The notes: generated by a model from the letters alone, not told the origin. A DNA stretch of 64,000 bases from Juglans regia (GCF_001411555.2 NC_049905.1:2232001-2296000), one strand, 5' to 3'. Shown: positions 21,544 to 32,537, counted from the stretch's first letter. Program-made: numbers and translations.

Positions 21544-21993
21544 ATGGGCAGCCCTGCACCCGCAGTCAATGCTTCGAGTAAACAAGAAGAAGTTGAATAT
21601 ACAGAGTGATCATCGACTTTACACAGGAACTGGAGCCTCTTGGGCCTGAGTGCTGTAGGCCCTTTTCATCCCAAGAGACGTCGCGAGGTCCAACCAATGG
21701 CCTACACCCCTTGGCTGGTTTCTATAGGTCCTTTTTTCATCACCGCAGTGAAGAGTTGAAGGACATGGAAAGACAAAAATTCATATATTTGAGGGATTTC
21801 TGTAATCGTACTGGGAAGAGCATCGAGTATCTTGCACGCATCATCCGGCCCATTGAAATGAAAGTCTGCTGCTGCTATTCAGAGAACTTTCTACTCATGA
21901 GCAGTGAAGGGTTTGCGAACATGATTGTACTGGATGCTACCTTCATACTTGAGCTCTTCTGGAGGAAATCTCAAAAATCAGTGGCTCAAAAAT
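21544..21993 (+). pseudogene. DUF247 pseudogene B, truncated
   Basis: Begins MGSPAPAVNA like genes A and E. A one-base loss at about 21608 brings a TGA after VEYTE. A rearranged stretch at 21650-21670 duplicates GGCCCTTTTCATC, and extra T's at 21731-21736 shift the frame again. From 21737 the frame is open and reads RSEELKDMERQKFIYLRDFC to EGFANMIVLDATFILELF. Similarity to gene A ends abruptly at about 21993, after GGCTCAAAAA, so about 70% of the gene is missing. Confidence 0.9.
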
Positions 21994-23360
21994 CATACTT
22001 TTTGAATTTAACCCATCAAATTAAAAATAAAATAACTTTTTTTAAAATGTAATAATTTATTAAATAATTGTATAAAAATGCGTAACAGTAATATTTATAA
22101 TTTTTTGTTGCTCGCTGGCCGATCGAGTACTGAATGATTGAACGAAGTCTACTTTTAGGTTTCGTTTGGTTAAACAGTTAAGATAATATGAGATAAAATA
22201 AGATGAGATGAGATATGATAAAATATTTTATTAAAAATTAAATAAAATATTATTATAATATAATTTTTTAATATAATTTTTATTTTATAATTTAAAAAAG
22301 TTAAATTATTTGTTATATTTTTGTGAAAGTTTAAAAAAGTTATAATGATCATATGATTAAATGAGATGAGATAGTTTGATTTAGCCCTTAAACTTGTTTC
22401 ACCATCAATACTAATACACAATTAGGCCTCATTAGATAATGAGACCAGACGAGATAATATGTGAATAATAATAAAATAAATTGTGAATAATAGTGAAATG
22501 TTTGAGTCAATATATTCTATGGGATTTTGGAAAAAAAAAGAGAAAGAAAAATAAGAATAAAAATATTATAAAGTTAAAATATTATTATAATATAATTTCT
22601 TAGTATTATTTTTATTTTGAGAATTGAAAAAATTGAATTGTTTTTTATATTTTAGATAGAAGTTTAAGAAAGTTATAATGATTAGATGAAAAAGTTGAAG
22701 TTTTGATATTTGATCAAAAGGTTGAAGATTTGAGATTTGAAAAAATTGAATTATTTATTATATTTTGTGTAAAAATTTAAAAAAATTATAATAATTATAT
22801 GAATATCACGTGGAGACTTTTATATTCAAATCTAATCTTAATTTGAGTAGACCAATACATCTTTAGAATGACATCACCCTTAAAACGTCATTAATTCATT
22901 TTCAATACATTGAGGCCCCCAACAACCAAATTGTGAGGAGTATACAATCTTATCTTTATGGTGTGAAAAGAAAATGTAGCTAGATTCTTTTAATTTCTCA
23001 AACATGAGAAACACACTGAATTTTTTATTAGATATTGTTCGATCATGTGAGACATGCAATCTGAGTGAATCCATTGAAAAAGGGTCGATGTGAATATATC
23101 ATAACTCTTATTATTAATATTTTTTATAGAAAGGAAATGTTGAAAATACCTGATTTGGTAAGATAATTAATGTTTGAGATATAACCTACATCAGAATCGA
23201 TAAGAGGCCTTTATCAAAGTGAAAAATACTCGCACTAGACTCCAAAATGAATCAACATATGTGGGGTGTTATTATATATGAATTATATAATTATAAACCA
23301 AATATATAATAGCAAATCCACCTAACTTTTTGACTAAGCTAAAACATTTGTTTTTTTGAG
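21994..23360. repeat. Module spacer before gene C, with two MITE-like insertions
   Basis: The parts 22380-22430 and 22810-23340 align with 3750-4450 of module 1 (CACCATCAATACTAATACACAATTAGGC and ATACATTGAGGC are the clearest words, quoted in part). Between them, 22430-22850 is an insertion of GATGAGAT-type repeat sequence. A second related copy lies at 22160-22400. No gene seen. Confidence 0.55.
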
Positions 23361-23745
23361 TACCGCTAGAGCCACTGCTGGCTCCTATTGGAGCTACCGC
23401 TGACTCTAGTATATATTTTTTTATGTATTTTTTTTACAATTATTTTTTATAGAAAATTTTTTAATATTTTTAAATATTTTTAAAAAATAAAATAAATTTA
23501 TAATATTATTAAAAAACACTTCTTTAATCATAAAGTAAAAAAAAATATTAAAAAATATTTCCTTAATCATGAAGTAAAACAAAAAATATTTTTTTTTACT
23601 TCATGATTAATGAAGTATTTTTTAATAATATTGTGAATTTTTTTTATTTTTTTAAAATATTTAAAATTATTAAAAAAATATCTATAAAAATAAAACTAAA
23701 AAAAAATACATAATAGAGCTAGCGACTACCAGCGGTGGCTTTATC
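23361..23745. mobile_element. Foldback element, about 385 bp
   Basis: Two arms of about 180 bases are inverted copies. The left arm starts GCTAGAGCCACTGCTGGC and the right arm ends GACTACCAGCGGTGGCT. The inner parts pair through AATATTATTAAAAAACACTT and its complement, around TTCATGATTAATGAAG. Module 1 lacks it at the corresponding place (about 4460-4480). No coding potential. Class unknown; a Mutator-type MITE is possible. Confidence 0.65.
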
Positions 23746-24267
23746 ATTATTCTTGTTTTTTTATAATGTGGAAATGAAAGAGATACCCCACAACATTAAA
23801 TGCTACACATAAATAGTATGAGAAAATGATTTGTTTAATTAGTTATTTGAATTAATTGAGAACTTCCTGTGAAAAAGATAAATAAATTTATAGCTAGAAT
23901 GGCTCTTGTAATATTGATTATTCATTTAATATTATTCAAAATATTTATACTGATAGTAATAAATACCGTAAAAATTATTTTATTTTTCTTTTATTTTATT
24001 ATGGAAAAATAAAAAATAAAAGAGAAATAAAATAATTTAGATAAAAATTTGAAAAGAACTTTGATCTAACCCCCTAGGCAGAAACTCCGTATTAAATAAG
24101 ATAAACGTGCAATATTGACTTTAATTTGTTTATGGTCTCTGGAATCAGTACTTAAGCCATTACGGTGTGCGGTGAGCTAAAATACAGATCATGTCTTCAT
24201 CATGTCTTGCTAGAAAATGACAAGGTGGATCATGGATGGATAACGCCGCATCATCAGGATAAGGGTA

Positions 24268-24347
24268 CGATCATGATCAATTATAAATTATAATATGTAT
24301 TAGGTAGCGATCATGATCAATTATAAATTATAATATGTATTAGGTAG
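24268..24347. repeat. 40-bp perfect tandem duplication
   Basis: Two identical 40-base units beginning CGATCATGATCAATTATAAA lie head to tail immediately upstream of the hAT-like element at 24355. Genes A and E have a single unit at this place. Confidence 0.9.
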
Positions 24348-24354
24348 CATTTTC

Positions 24355-24767
24355 TAAGGCGGTACAGAAACTGACAGAACCGGCCGCCACCGACACGAAC
24401 CGACCGGCCGCGTAAGGAACCGGTCAGAACCGGTCTGCGTGCGGTGGAAATTTCAAGAAACTGACGTTCAGCGGTTTGAAGCTCGACCGGACCGTTGAAC
24501 CAACCGAAATAATAAAATCTTTTTTTTTTTTTAATATACCCTTATCGAAACGGCGCCGTTCCACTTAAGTTTAAGTGAAACGGCGTCGTTTTAGTTAATA
24601 AGTATTACAACAGATATTGGAAACGACGCCGTTTGGCATTAAATCAAACGGCGTCGTTTTATTAAGGACGAAAGAAAAAAAAAAGTCTAAAATGACGCCG
24701 TTCCACTTAAACTTAAGTGAAACGGCATCGTTTCGATAAGATTCTTCTTCTTCCCGTTCGATTCTGT

Positions 24768-24807
<40 letters not shown>

Positions 24808-24808
24808 T

Positions 24809-24841
<33 letters not shown>

Positions 24842-25054
24842 CTATGCATCTCTCCCTCTCTCATTCTCTCTCATTATTCTCTCAGTAGAACCGTCAAAGA
24901 ACCGACGCAGATCGAGAACTGCCAGAGAACCGCCTCGATCGGTGTCCTCCTCGCCATCGACCGGTTACGGTCGGCACCTCCCCCATTTTTCCAGACGTCA
25001 GTCGGTGTCGGTTTTGCCCAAAAACCACGCCGACGACGTCAGTTTTCAACCCTA
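24355..25054. mobile_element. Non-autonomous hAT-like element, 700 bp, with three palindromes
   Basis: Flanked by the perfect 8-bp duplication GCATTTTC (24347-24354, 25055-25062). Modules 1 and 6 show the unoccupied site as TTACCATTTTCCTTTC (5317 and 48260 areas). Ends read TAAGGCGGTACAGAAACTGA and, inverted, TAGGGTTGAAAACTGACG, a TAGGG-type hAT terminus. Near the left end are repeated ACCGG words. The centre carries three hairpins built on ACGGCG(C/T)CGTT at 24549-24590, 24621-24660 and 24690-24733, then a (CT)n run (24769-24840). No transposase frame; the reading frames over (CT)n are artefacts. Confidence 0.8.
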
Positions 25055-25062
25055 GCATTTTC

Positions 25063-25583
25063 CATTCAATTTTTTGTCGAGATGTGATGATGTATATACA
25101 GTTTGTTTTTTCTTACAATTACTTTGAGACTATATTTTATATTAAATTTAAATCCAAGTAAAACAAATAAGGCTTTTATCGAAGTGGCACTACCACATAA
25201 TAAATTCTTAAAGCATTTGTATAAAACAACCGAACCAGGCATGCATCTGTCAAACATTAGCCATTCTTTTGTGAATGCATTTTGCGTTTCATTTGACCAA
25301 AACAGGTATGCAATAGACCGAAGAATTTGTTAAATAATTAAGAGTAATGTTAGTTAGAGTTTTAAGATGTATAAGTTTCGTGAACTCATTTAAAAAAAAA
25401 TAGAATCTAATAATAAAAAATTAATACTTTTTCATGCGAATCTTATATTTATCCACTTATCTTAAAAGTAACGTGTGAGACTTACATATTTACAAAAATA
25501 ATTTTTTTTTAAATAATATAAGCATGCAAGTAAATGAATCAAACTATCAATCATTGATTGTTTAGTACACCAACGTACGTCTC
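25063..25583 (+). repeat. Module spacer directly before gene C
   Basis: Matches 5330-5690 and 48290-50085 (TGATGATGTATATACA, ATATTTTATATTAAATTTAAA). At 25340-25500 it contains a piece with the TAATAATAAAAAATTAAT core of the Mutator-type MITE family. No gene. Confidence 0.6.
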
Positions 25584-25593
25584 TTTATATATG
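25584..25593 (+). promoter_or_regulatory. TATA box of DUF247 gene C
   Basis: TTTATATATG precedes the conserved GAGGGAAGAACGGAGGATAC leader by the same distance as in genes A and E. Confidence 0.6.
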
Positions 25594-25729
25594 TGTATGA
25601 GGGAAGAACGGAGGATACATAATCAGCAAGGGATTAGAAGATAGCGTACGTTGATCGAGTAGGACGGATCAGACTTCTTCCAGTACGTACGTACTTTAAG
25701 CATTCCTTGCAACCAAATTAAATTTGTAG

Positions 25730-26001
25730 GTTCCTTTCATTCTTTCATTTTTCAGTACTGATCTGTTATGCAATGTTGAAATTTTCAGACAAGTAGCTAA
25801 GCTAGCTATTTGAACCTTTGGACCCATAAGCATGCATGTTCTAAATTAATTTGCATGTTCGCCTTTTTTTTTTAAAAAAAGTTCAAACTCAGATCCGATT
25901 ATTCGTTTTAAAACAAATCGCTGATCTATAGGTCATATTTGAAGGTACATATGAGATGTCAAAACTCATGATGTTGCTATCTTCTTTATTAATGTCACTA
26001 G
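25730..26001 (+). other. 5'UTR intron of DUF247 gene C
   Basis: Donor AATTTGTAG|GTTCCT and acceptor AATGTCACTAG|GGAAAGG. It ends 17 bases before the start codon. The donor is weaker than the GTACGT of genes A and E. Confidence 0.65.
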
Positions 26002-26018
26002 GGAAAGGAACTTGAGGA

Positions 26019-27665
26019 ATGGAACGGACATTGGTCTACCATGCATGCGCAATACACCCAGCCGATGATTCCATTAAAACAAAAGTTCATGAACCTGAAT
26101 GCAAAGAGCTGATCATTGACATTCCACTGGCACTGGAGGCTTCTCGTTGGCCTGATCAGTGTTGTATCTACAGGGTTCCCAAGAGACTTCGCGAGGTCAA
26201 TAATGTGGCCTACACCCCTCGGCTGGTTTCTATCGGCCCTTTTCATCACCGCAGTGAAGAGTTGAAGGACATGGATATACAAAAACTCATATATTTGAGG
26301 GATTTCTGTAATCGTACTGGGAAGAGCATCGAGGATCTTGCATGCATCATCGAGCACAAAGAAATGGAAATCCGCCGCTGCTATTCGGAGAACTTTCTAC
26401 TCAGCAGTGAAGGGTTTGTTAACATGATTCTACTGGATGCTGTCTTTATACTTGAGCTCTTCCGCAGGAAATCTGAAAACTCAGAGGCTCATGATCAAAA
26501 AGACTATATATTAAGCCGACCATGCATGGAACGCAGCATACAGCAAGACCTGTTTCTACTTGAGAATCAGCTTCCTTTCTTTGTTCTTGAGGAGTTATAC
26601 AGCATTAATGAGCTGAATGTAGGCCACCAAAATAGGGAACCCAACAAAAAAAAACAGTCTCTTATTGAGCTTTCTTGTGGGTTTTTTGGTGATTTGATCT
26701 ATGCCGCTTGCAAGAAGTGTGGTCATGTAAAGCAGGGTTTCACAGATTTGGTGGGATGTTGTTGCCATTTACAAGACTCAAACTCAAGCTCACCAGACCC
26801 GGCCAAGCAGCGTTTCATCGCAGATTTGGTGGAATATTTTAACCCTGATCAACAAAACCGAAGCGCACCAGAGCCCAAGAAGGAAGTAAAGCATTTCACA
26901 GATTTGGTGAGATATTTTTTCTGTCCACCAAAAAAAGAAGGGCAAAAATCCAAACCCAAATATTACACGTGCACAGCTTGTTCCCGTCCACCAAACCAAG
27001 AACAAGAAGACGAAAGTAAAAGAGTTAAACACCTATATGGCACCGCAACAAAGCTTGACGAGGCAGGATTGAAATTCACTACGCCGGATTCAGAAACATA
27101 TTTACTTGATATAAAATTCCGGTCGAATGAATGCTTAGAAAGATTCCCGATCTTCAATCTCTCATGGTTCTTGTCTTGCCTACCATGCCTGAAAAGCACT
27201 TGGTTGGTCCATATGCAACGTTTCTTGGAAGTCCCACCCCTTTGGATAGACGACAAAACTGATGGTCTTTTCCGAAACCTGATGGCCTTGGAGCAGTGCC
27301 ATTATCCATCTGAAACTTACGTCTGCGATTACATTGTGCTGTTGGATGATATTATCACAACTAAAGCAGATGTAAGGTTGCTTATTGAAAAGAAGATCAT
27401 TGTTAACGAGTTAGGTTCCAGCGCTGCAGTGACAAAACTGGTTAACAACCTCGCCCAGGAGATTGAATTAGAAAGGGGAAAGTACCGTTACCGCGATCTC
27501 TGTGATAGCCTTAATGAGTACTCCGAGAGCAATTGGAATCGTCTGGTGGGAACCTTGACGAGGGTGTATTTCACAGACTTCTTTAAAGGCACTGCTACTG
27601 TTGTTGGAATTATTGTCCTGGTTTTCACTCTCTGGAATTTCAGCAGGCTCCTTAGCAAGGACTAG
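26019..27665 (+). CDS. DUF247 (UPF0481) protein, copy C, 548 aa
   Basis: Complete single-exon frame with all family blocks: YRVPKRLREV (51-60), YTPRLVSIGPFHH (65-77), LFLLENQLPFFVLEELY (178-194), RFLEVPPLWIDDKTDGLF (401-418) and CDYIVLLDDIITT (436-448). A membrane helix (about 523-540) and a five-residue tail close it. The linker, residues 231-337, holds about four degenerate HFTDLVRYFF-type units, two fewer than gene A. The N-terminus (MERTLVYHAC...DDSIKTKVHEPECKEL) differs from A and E and is shared with D and the 18303 relic. The start is the first ATG after the UTR intron. Function unknown; the same caution as for copy A applies. Frame intact and splice sites preserved, so likely a working gene. 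Confidence 0.93.
   Translation: MERTLVYHACAIHPADDSIKTKVHEPECKELIIDIPLALEASRWPDQCCIYRVPKRLREVNNVAYTPRLVSIGPFHHRSEELKDMDIQKLIYLRDFCNRTGKSIEDLACIIEHKEMEIRRCYSENFLLSSEGFVNMILLDAVFILELFRRKSENSEAHDQKDYILSRPCMERSIQQDLFLLENQLPFFVLEELYSINELNVGHQNREPNKKKQSLIELSCGFFGDLIYAACKKCGHVKQGFTDLVGCCCHLQDSNSSSPDPAKQRFIADLVEYFNPDQQNRSAPEPKKEVKHFTDLVRYFFCPPKKEGQKSKPKYYTCTACSRPPNQEQEDESKRVKHLYGTATKLDEAGLKFTTPDSETYLLDIKFRSNECLERFPIFNLSWFLSCLPCLKSTWLVHMQRFLEVPPLWIDDKTDGLFRNLMALEQCHYPSETYVCDYIVLLDDIITTKADVRLLIEKKIIVNELGSSAAVTKLVNNLAQEIELERGKYRYRDLCDSLNEYSESNWNRLVGTLTRVYFTDFFKGTATVVGIIVLVFTLWNFSRLLSKD
26709..27029 (+). repeat. Intragenic repeats in gene C linker
   Basis: About four units of the type KxxFTDLVxYF, in frame, including GFTDLVGCCC, RFIADLVEYF and KHFTDLVRYFFCPP, with Ser/Pro/Lys-rich spacers. 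Confidence 0.75.
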
Positions 27666-28369
27666 GTTTAAAGCATCGATTGTGGTAGTGTTTGTTGGAG
27701 TCCTAGGTAATTTAGATCGACTTTGTTTTAGCATCGATCGATCAGTGGAGTCTGTCTGTCTGTGTGTCTGTCTGTATTGCAGCAAATTAAGTTATTCGCT
27801 TTGTTACTAATATCACCAGCAAATTAAATAAAGCTAGATGCTGCTGCATGGCATTGATTGTATGTAGAAATTTTCTTAAAGGGTCTCCAATTTTCCTTCC
27901 AGCCAAAGAGTATTAAATTATTTTTTCCAATTTATAAATTTACTTTATAAAAATAAGGTTTTATAAAAATAAATTCATAAAATGATATAATTGTTAATTC
28001 AACTTTATAATAAAATTAGTTTTATAATTCAACGTACTATATCAAATTACGCCATATTGTAAATTTACTTTTGTGAGAATTTTTTGTAGCTAAAACATTT
28101 CTCAATTGTTCAATAATTAATTATTTCGTAGCCATGTATATCATTTCTATATTTGGCTAAATTAGCATGGGCATTAGACCAAAACTTGCCCAAATTTAAA
28201 AGAAAAAGAACATTTTAACTACGTAGACATTTAATCAAAATAAAGTTATAAAGTTATAAACTGACTTAACTTAAGTACTGTATGTCATATTCTATTTTTA
28301 TAAAAAAAATATAAAATTCTAAAATTCTAAATATCAATTCCCCTTTATTTGCATCCGATGTGTAATTGA
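27666..28369 (+). repeat. 3' flank of gene C with likely polyadenylation signal
   Basis: Matches the 3' flanks of the other copies. AATAAA at 27827-27832 is the best polyadenylation signal among the paralogues. Beyond it the sequence is AT-rich module flank shared with 37950-38290. No gene. Confidence 0.65.
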
Positions 28370-28648
28370 AGTCCATAAAGCCGGCATCAGGGGAGGGGAC
28401 ATTTCTATCACTTCGCATCGCATTATATAACGTGAGAAAAAGTCGGGACTCGGGTATGCGGGGCGCTTCCATTGAGGGAAGTGGGAATAACCGTCACTAA
28501 CCGTCACTCCATAACAAAAATAAGAAAAATACATGAAGAGTCAAGAGTTGGAGATCGAAAACCAAATGCCTTTTCAGAGAAAAAAGTGGATGTTGCAGAG
28601 ATAGACTTGGGAATTTGAAAGTGAGAGTGAGAGTGAGAGCAGAGAGAA
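28370..28648 (+). promoter_or_regulatory. Promoter and leader region of MYB fragment C
   Basis: About 280 bases that are nearly the same at 46290-46573. It includes GAGGGGACATTTCTATCAC, a TATA-like CATTATATAACGTGAG at 28420-28435, CTTCCATTGAGGGAAGTGGG and a GAGAGTGAGAG leader just before the ATG. Conservation across three modules marks it as the MYB 5' region. Confidence 0.65.
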
Positions 28649-28807
28649 ATGGAAGGTTACGGAGATCATGAGGGTATAAGAAAAGGGCCATGGAAGCCAG
28701 AGGAAGATGAAGTGCTGCTAAACCATGTGAAAAGGTATGGCCCCAGAGACTGGAGCTCCATTCGATCCAATGGTCTGCTGCAGAGGACTATTTGCTTGAA
28801 AAAATAG
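28649..28807 (+). pseudogene. R2R3-MYB fragment, DUO1-like, truncated in repeat R2
   Basis: Opens MEGYGDHEGIRKGPWKPEED and continues through HVKRYGPRDWSSIRSNGLLQ RT (with first and second Trp of R2). It then runs into module spacer sequence (CTTGAAAAAATAGTC) and stops after 52 codons. The third Trp, R3 and the C-terminal part are missing. The KGPWKAEEDE/HVKRYGPRDWSSIRS wording is the hallmark of DUO POLLEN1-type MYBs. The cut is at about 28789, where the sequence joins the start of the next module. Confidence 0.85.
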
Positions 28808-29936
28808 TCAATTATATTAAAAAGAAAATACTTGAGACATGAAAAAGAAATTTAAAAGATTATGCTATAAATTAGCTTGACGTAGTAGTATAATAGATTA
28901 TAAAATTATTTTTAGTATAAAATAAATACGATATATATATATATATATATCTTATTATATATTTTAATAAACCTACCACTTCACTTCACGATTAAGAGTT
29001 TGTAATTGTGGTATCTCCTTTTAGGAATTAGATACGGAGATACCATAAATGCACATATTACAATTAAAATAATATTTTTTGAAATTAAATGTTAAAAATA
29101 AAAGTAAAAATGTTTAAAAAATAATATTTTATTAAATAGTTATTAAATAGTAATGTTTATAATATGAAAAATGTTAGTATCCATCTGAATTTACTCTATC
29201 ATTTTGACCACTCATGTCTTTAAATTTTTATAGTTAGTAACTTAGTAATTAAAGAAATGCCTTTTAATTAATTGATATATTTTTTAAATATATCTTTTAA
29301 TGTATTGTATGTGTCAATCTCCGATTCTCCGTATTAAATATGACCTTTTATTTTCCCAATTATAGAAAATGATTGCAGCAAATGACGCGAAGACAATTGT
29401 ATTTCAACTCACCATCCATCATCCTTCGTGATGGCGTGATCCAAGAGAGACCATAAACAAAAGTCTATCTTGTAAATTTTGTGTTAACCTTTTATAAAAA
29501 AATGAGTACCACTAAAAAGTAATATATATATATATTTTTTATAGAAATTACACGGTATTTATCTATTTAAGATTTGTATCAATCAATAGTTATTTTGTAA
29601 ATATTTTGTTTTCTTAATAAGAAGAATAATTTTTCTAATTTTTTTTTATAAACCTCTCTTATGGAGAATGAATGCCTTTTATAAACAACGGATCAGAACA
29701 GTTTTAGAGGTTAAATAAATCTCGAAACCAAAACCTTTGCAAAAACCATATATTCTAAGAAAATAATCCGCACAATAATTATGTCAAACTATCTATCATA
29801 ATAAAAATGTATAAAACTAGTATCTAAAGTGAGGAAGTTCTGCTACTATAATAAAATTGAGTAAAAAGAAGCATCTATACCTGCAGGCAGCAGCTAAATA
29901 CTTCCAAGGAGGCTCTTGTTTTTTGTTAAAACAGCT
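28808..29936. other. Start of the next module spacer and AT-rich intergenic sequence
   Basis: The part 28797-29000 matches 3045-3250 (AAATAGTCAATTATATTAAAA and TAATAGATTATAAA), with an extra (TA)n run at 28931-28950. After 29040 no similarity to other parts of the window was noticed and no gene is seen. Confidence 0.5.
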
Positions 29937-30842
29937 AAATCCTTGTATTTACTCTGTTTTTTGTTTCCCTTGTATCACTTGCCTTGTAATAATACTGTAC
30001 GTGTTTAATATAAATCACTGCAACAACTCTGTCACTTGACTCCCCCCTTAAAAGACTTTACTAAACTCCTTGAACTGCACCTTCTTCTTAATTTTATTAC
30101 TCCTATTACTCATTACACACCATTTTAAAGACTCCTTTCATCAAATTCAATACATTAACACTAACACATTAATGGCTGACCAAAATAGGTATGCATTAAT
30201 GGACGAGTAATGCTACATACAGTCGTGGAGTGCGTAAACGCCGTGCAGTCGCTTTGAAAAAGAGTAGGATCCATTATTAAAAAATTAATTTCTTTTTATG
30301 TGGTCTCGTATTTATTCATTTTTTTTAAAGTGACTGTACATTATTTGCACACTCACGACTGCAAGTATCATTTCTCTTAATGGACCCAGACTGAAGAATT
30401 CGTTGCAAAATTGCTTATTCACACCAACCCTGTGTGTGTGTGTGTGTTAGTATACATAATCAGCAAGGAAATAAAAGATAGCATTAGTTGGTCGAGTAAG
30501 AGCTGTGAGACTTCCAGCAGCAGTACGTACGTACTTACTTTCCAGAATTTCTTGCAGCCGAAATTAGTAAATTCCTTTTATTATTCTTCCATTGTTACAG
30601 TACTTAATTTGTATCCGAGTTATCAAAATTAGTACGTAGTTATTTGAACCCATAAGTTAAGCATGTTCTAATTTAATTTCCATGTTGATCATTTTTTTTT
30701 AAAGAGTTCAAACTCAGAGCCGATTATTCGTTTTAAAACAAATGATCCCTAATAATACATGCATCAAATTTGAAGGTATAAGATGTCAAAACTCATGATG
30801 TTGCTATCTTCTTTCTTGTCACTAGGAAAAGGAACTTGAGGA
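29937..30842 (+). repeat. Duplicated upstream block of pseudogene D
   Basis: Matches 20690-21543 before pseudogene B, except for a MITE at 30205-30376. It contains the (GT)n run at 30431-30448, the DUF247 leader (TACATAATCAGCAAGG) and the UTR intron with its conserved block (30712-30785) and acceptor CTTGTCACTAG. The donor region reads AAATTAGTAAATTCC, so the original splice donor is lost. Confidence 0.7.
30205..30376. mobile_element. Mutator-type MITE, 172 bp
   Basis: Terminal inverted repeats GAGTAATGCTACATACAGTC and, from the other end, GAGAAATGATACTTGCAGTC. A perfect 9-bp duplication TTAATGGAC flanks it (30196-30204, 30377-30385). The empty site is in module B at about 20968-20985 (GCATTAATGGACCCAG). 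A 9-bp duplication fits the Mutator superfamily. No coding capacity. Confidence 0.85.
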
Positions 30843-32460
30843 ATGGAACAGACATTCATCTACCCTGCAATACACCCAACCGATCGTGATTCCATTGAAA
30901 AAAAAAAAAGCTACTTGAATGCATAGAGCTGATCATTGACATTGCCAATCATTCCACTAAAACAAAAGATCAATCTGAATGCAAAGAGCTGATGATCATT
31001 GACATTCCACTGGCACTGGAGGCTTCTCGTTGTCCTCATAAGTACTGTATCTAGCTACAGGGTTCCCAAGAGACTTCGCGAGATCAATGCTATGGCCTAC
31101 ACCCCTCGGCTGGTTTCTATCGGCCCTTTTCATCACCGCAGTGAAGAGTTGAAGGACATGGACATACAAAAATTCCTAATTTTGAAGAATTTCTGTAATC
31201 GTACTGGGAAGAGCATCGAGGAACTTAAAGGCCGCATCATTAGGCCCGAATTAGAAATGGAAATCCGCAGATGCTATTCAGAGATACTCAGCAGTGAAGG
31301 GTTTATAAACATGATTCTACTGGATGCTATCTTTATACTTGAGCTCTTCCGCAGGAAATCTGAAAAAGATTCTGGAAGCTCAAAGCCTCATGAAGAAGAT
31401 TCTGAAAACTCAAAGGCTCGTGAAAAAGATTCTGAAAACTCAAAGGCTCATTATCAGATAGATTATATATTAAACCGGCCGTGCATGGAATTCAGCATAC
31501 GGCATGACCTGCTTCTACTTGAGAATCAGATCCCTTTCTTTGTTCTTGAGGAGTTATACGGTCACTTAATATACCAACATGCGGAACCCAATATAGAAGA
31601 AAAGACTGATCTTCTTGAGCTCTCTCGTGGGTTTTTTGGCGATCTCTATTACGGTAGGAAGCCAAGCCCAAGCTCGCCAAAGCCCGACGTTGAAGTAAAG
31701 CATTTCACAGATTTGGTGAGATATTTTTTCCTTCCACCAGAAAACAATGAAGTGCCAATTCCAAGAAGTGTGGTAATGCTATGCAGTGTTTACCAGATTG
31801 TTTCAAACCCAAATGTTGTTCCCCCGAAAACAAAAGTAAACACCTATATTGTACCGCAACAAAGCTTCACGAGGCAGGATTGAAATTCACTACGCCAGAT
31901 CCAGACACATATAATTTACTTGATATAAAGTTGCGGGACAATTACTGCTTAGAAACGTGCCCGTGCTTCAATCTCTCATGGCTCTTGTCTTGCTTACCCT
32001 TCCTGAAAAGCGATTGCTTGGAACGCCGTGTGCAACGTTGCTTGGAAGTCCCACCCCTTTGTGTTGACGACTATACCGAAGATCTTTTCCGAAACCTGAA
32101 TGCCTTGGAGCAGTGCCTTTATCCAGATGAAACTTACATCTGCGATTACATTGTGCTGCTGGATGATCTTATGATCACAACTGAAGCAGATGTAATGTTG
32201 CTTGTTGAAAACAAGATCATTGATAACAATTTAGGTTCCAGCCCGTTTAACAACCTCGGCCTGGAGATTGGACTCCCTCAAAATTCCCATTACGACAAGC
32301 TCTGTCAAGAGCTTAATTATTACTACGATAACATTTGGAATCGTCTGGCCGTGGGAACCTTGACGAGGGTGAATTTCACAGACTTTTTTAAAGGCACTGC
32401 TACTGTTGTTGGAACTGTTGTCCTGGTTCTCACACCGGAATTTCCTGAGGCTCCTTAGCA
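30843..32460 (+). pseudogene. DUF247 pseudogene D
   Basis: The ancestral ATG at 30843 reads MEQTFIYPAIHPTDRDSIEK like gene C. A run of 12 A's (30898-30909) then shifts the frame to a stop. About 55 bases of CTGAATGCAAAGAGCTGATC-type sequence are duplicated. A 4-base insertion near 31052 makes TGTATCTAG. From YRVPKRLREI to about 31757 the frame is open (DUF247 N-terminal blocks present). A one-base loss there shifts it, and 31781-32458 carries the C-terminal half. A small deletion at about 32433 removes the end of the membrane segment (LVLTPEFPEAP, stop). No ATG-initiated full frame remains. Belongs to the C subgroup. The linker keeps one clear repeat unit. Confidence 0.92.
31361..31450 (+). 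repeat. 30-bp x 3 tandem repeat in pseudogene D
   Basis: Three adjacent 30-base units encode EKDSGSSKPH, EEDSENSKAR and EKDSENSKAH. Gene C has a single related unit (SENSEAHDQ). The expansion is in frame and therefore may have arisen before the gene died. Confidence 0.9.
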
Positions 32461-32537
32461 AGGTCTAGGTTTAAAGCATCTGTGGTAGTGTTTGTTGGAG
32501 TCGTAGGTAATTTAGATGCAGTACTAATGGATCGCAT

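Noticed and set aside
24595..25055. Arg/Glu- and Ser/Leu-rich frames
   Set aside because: Products of the (CT)n run inside the hAT-like element.
30999..31883. 294-codon frame taken as a gene start for D
   Set aside because: Its first codon is TTG, not ATG, and it begins out of frame with the ancestral N-terminus; D is treated as a pseudogene.
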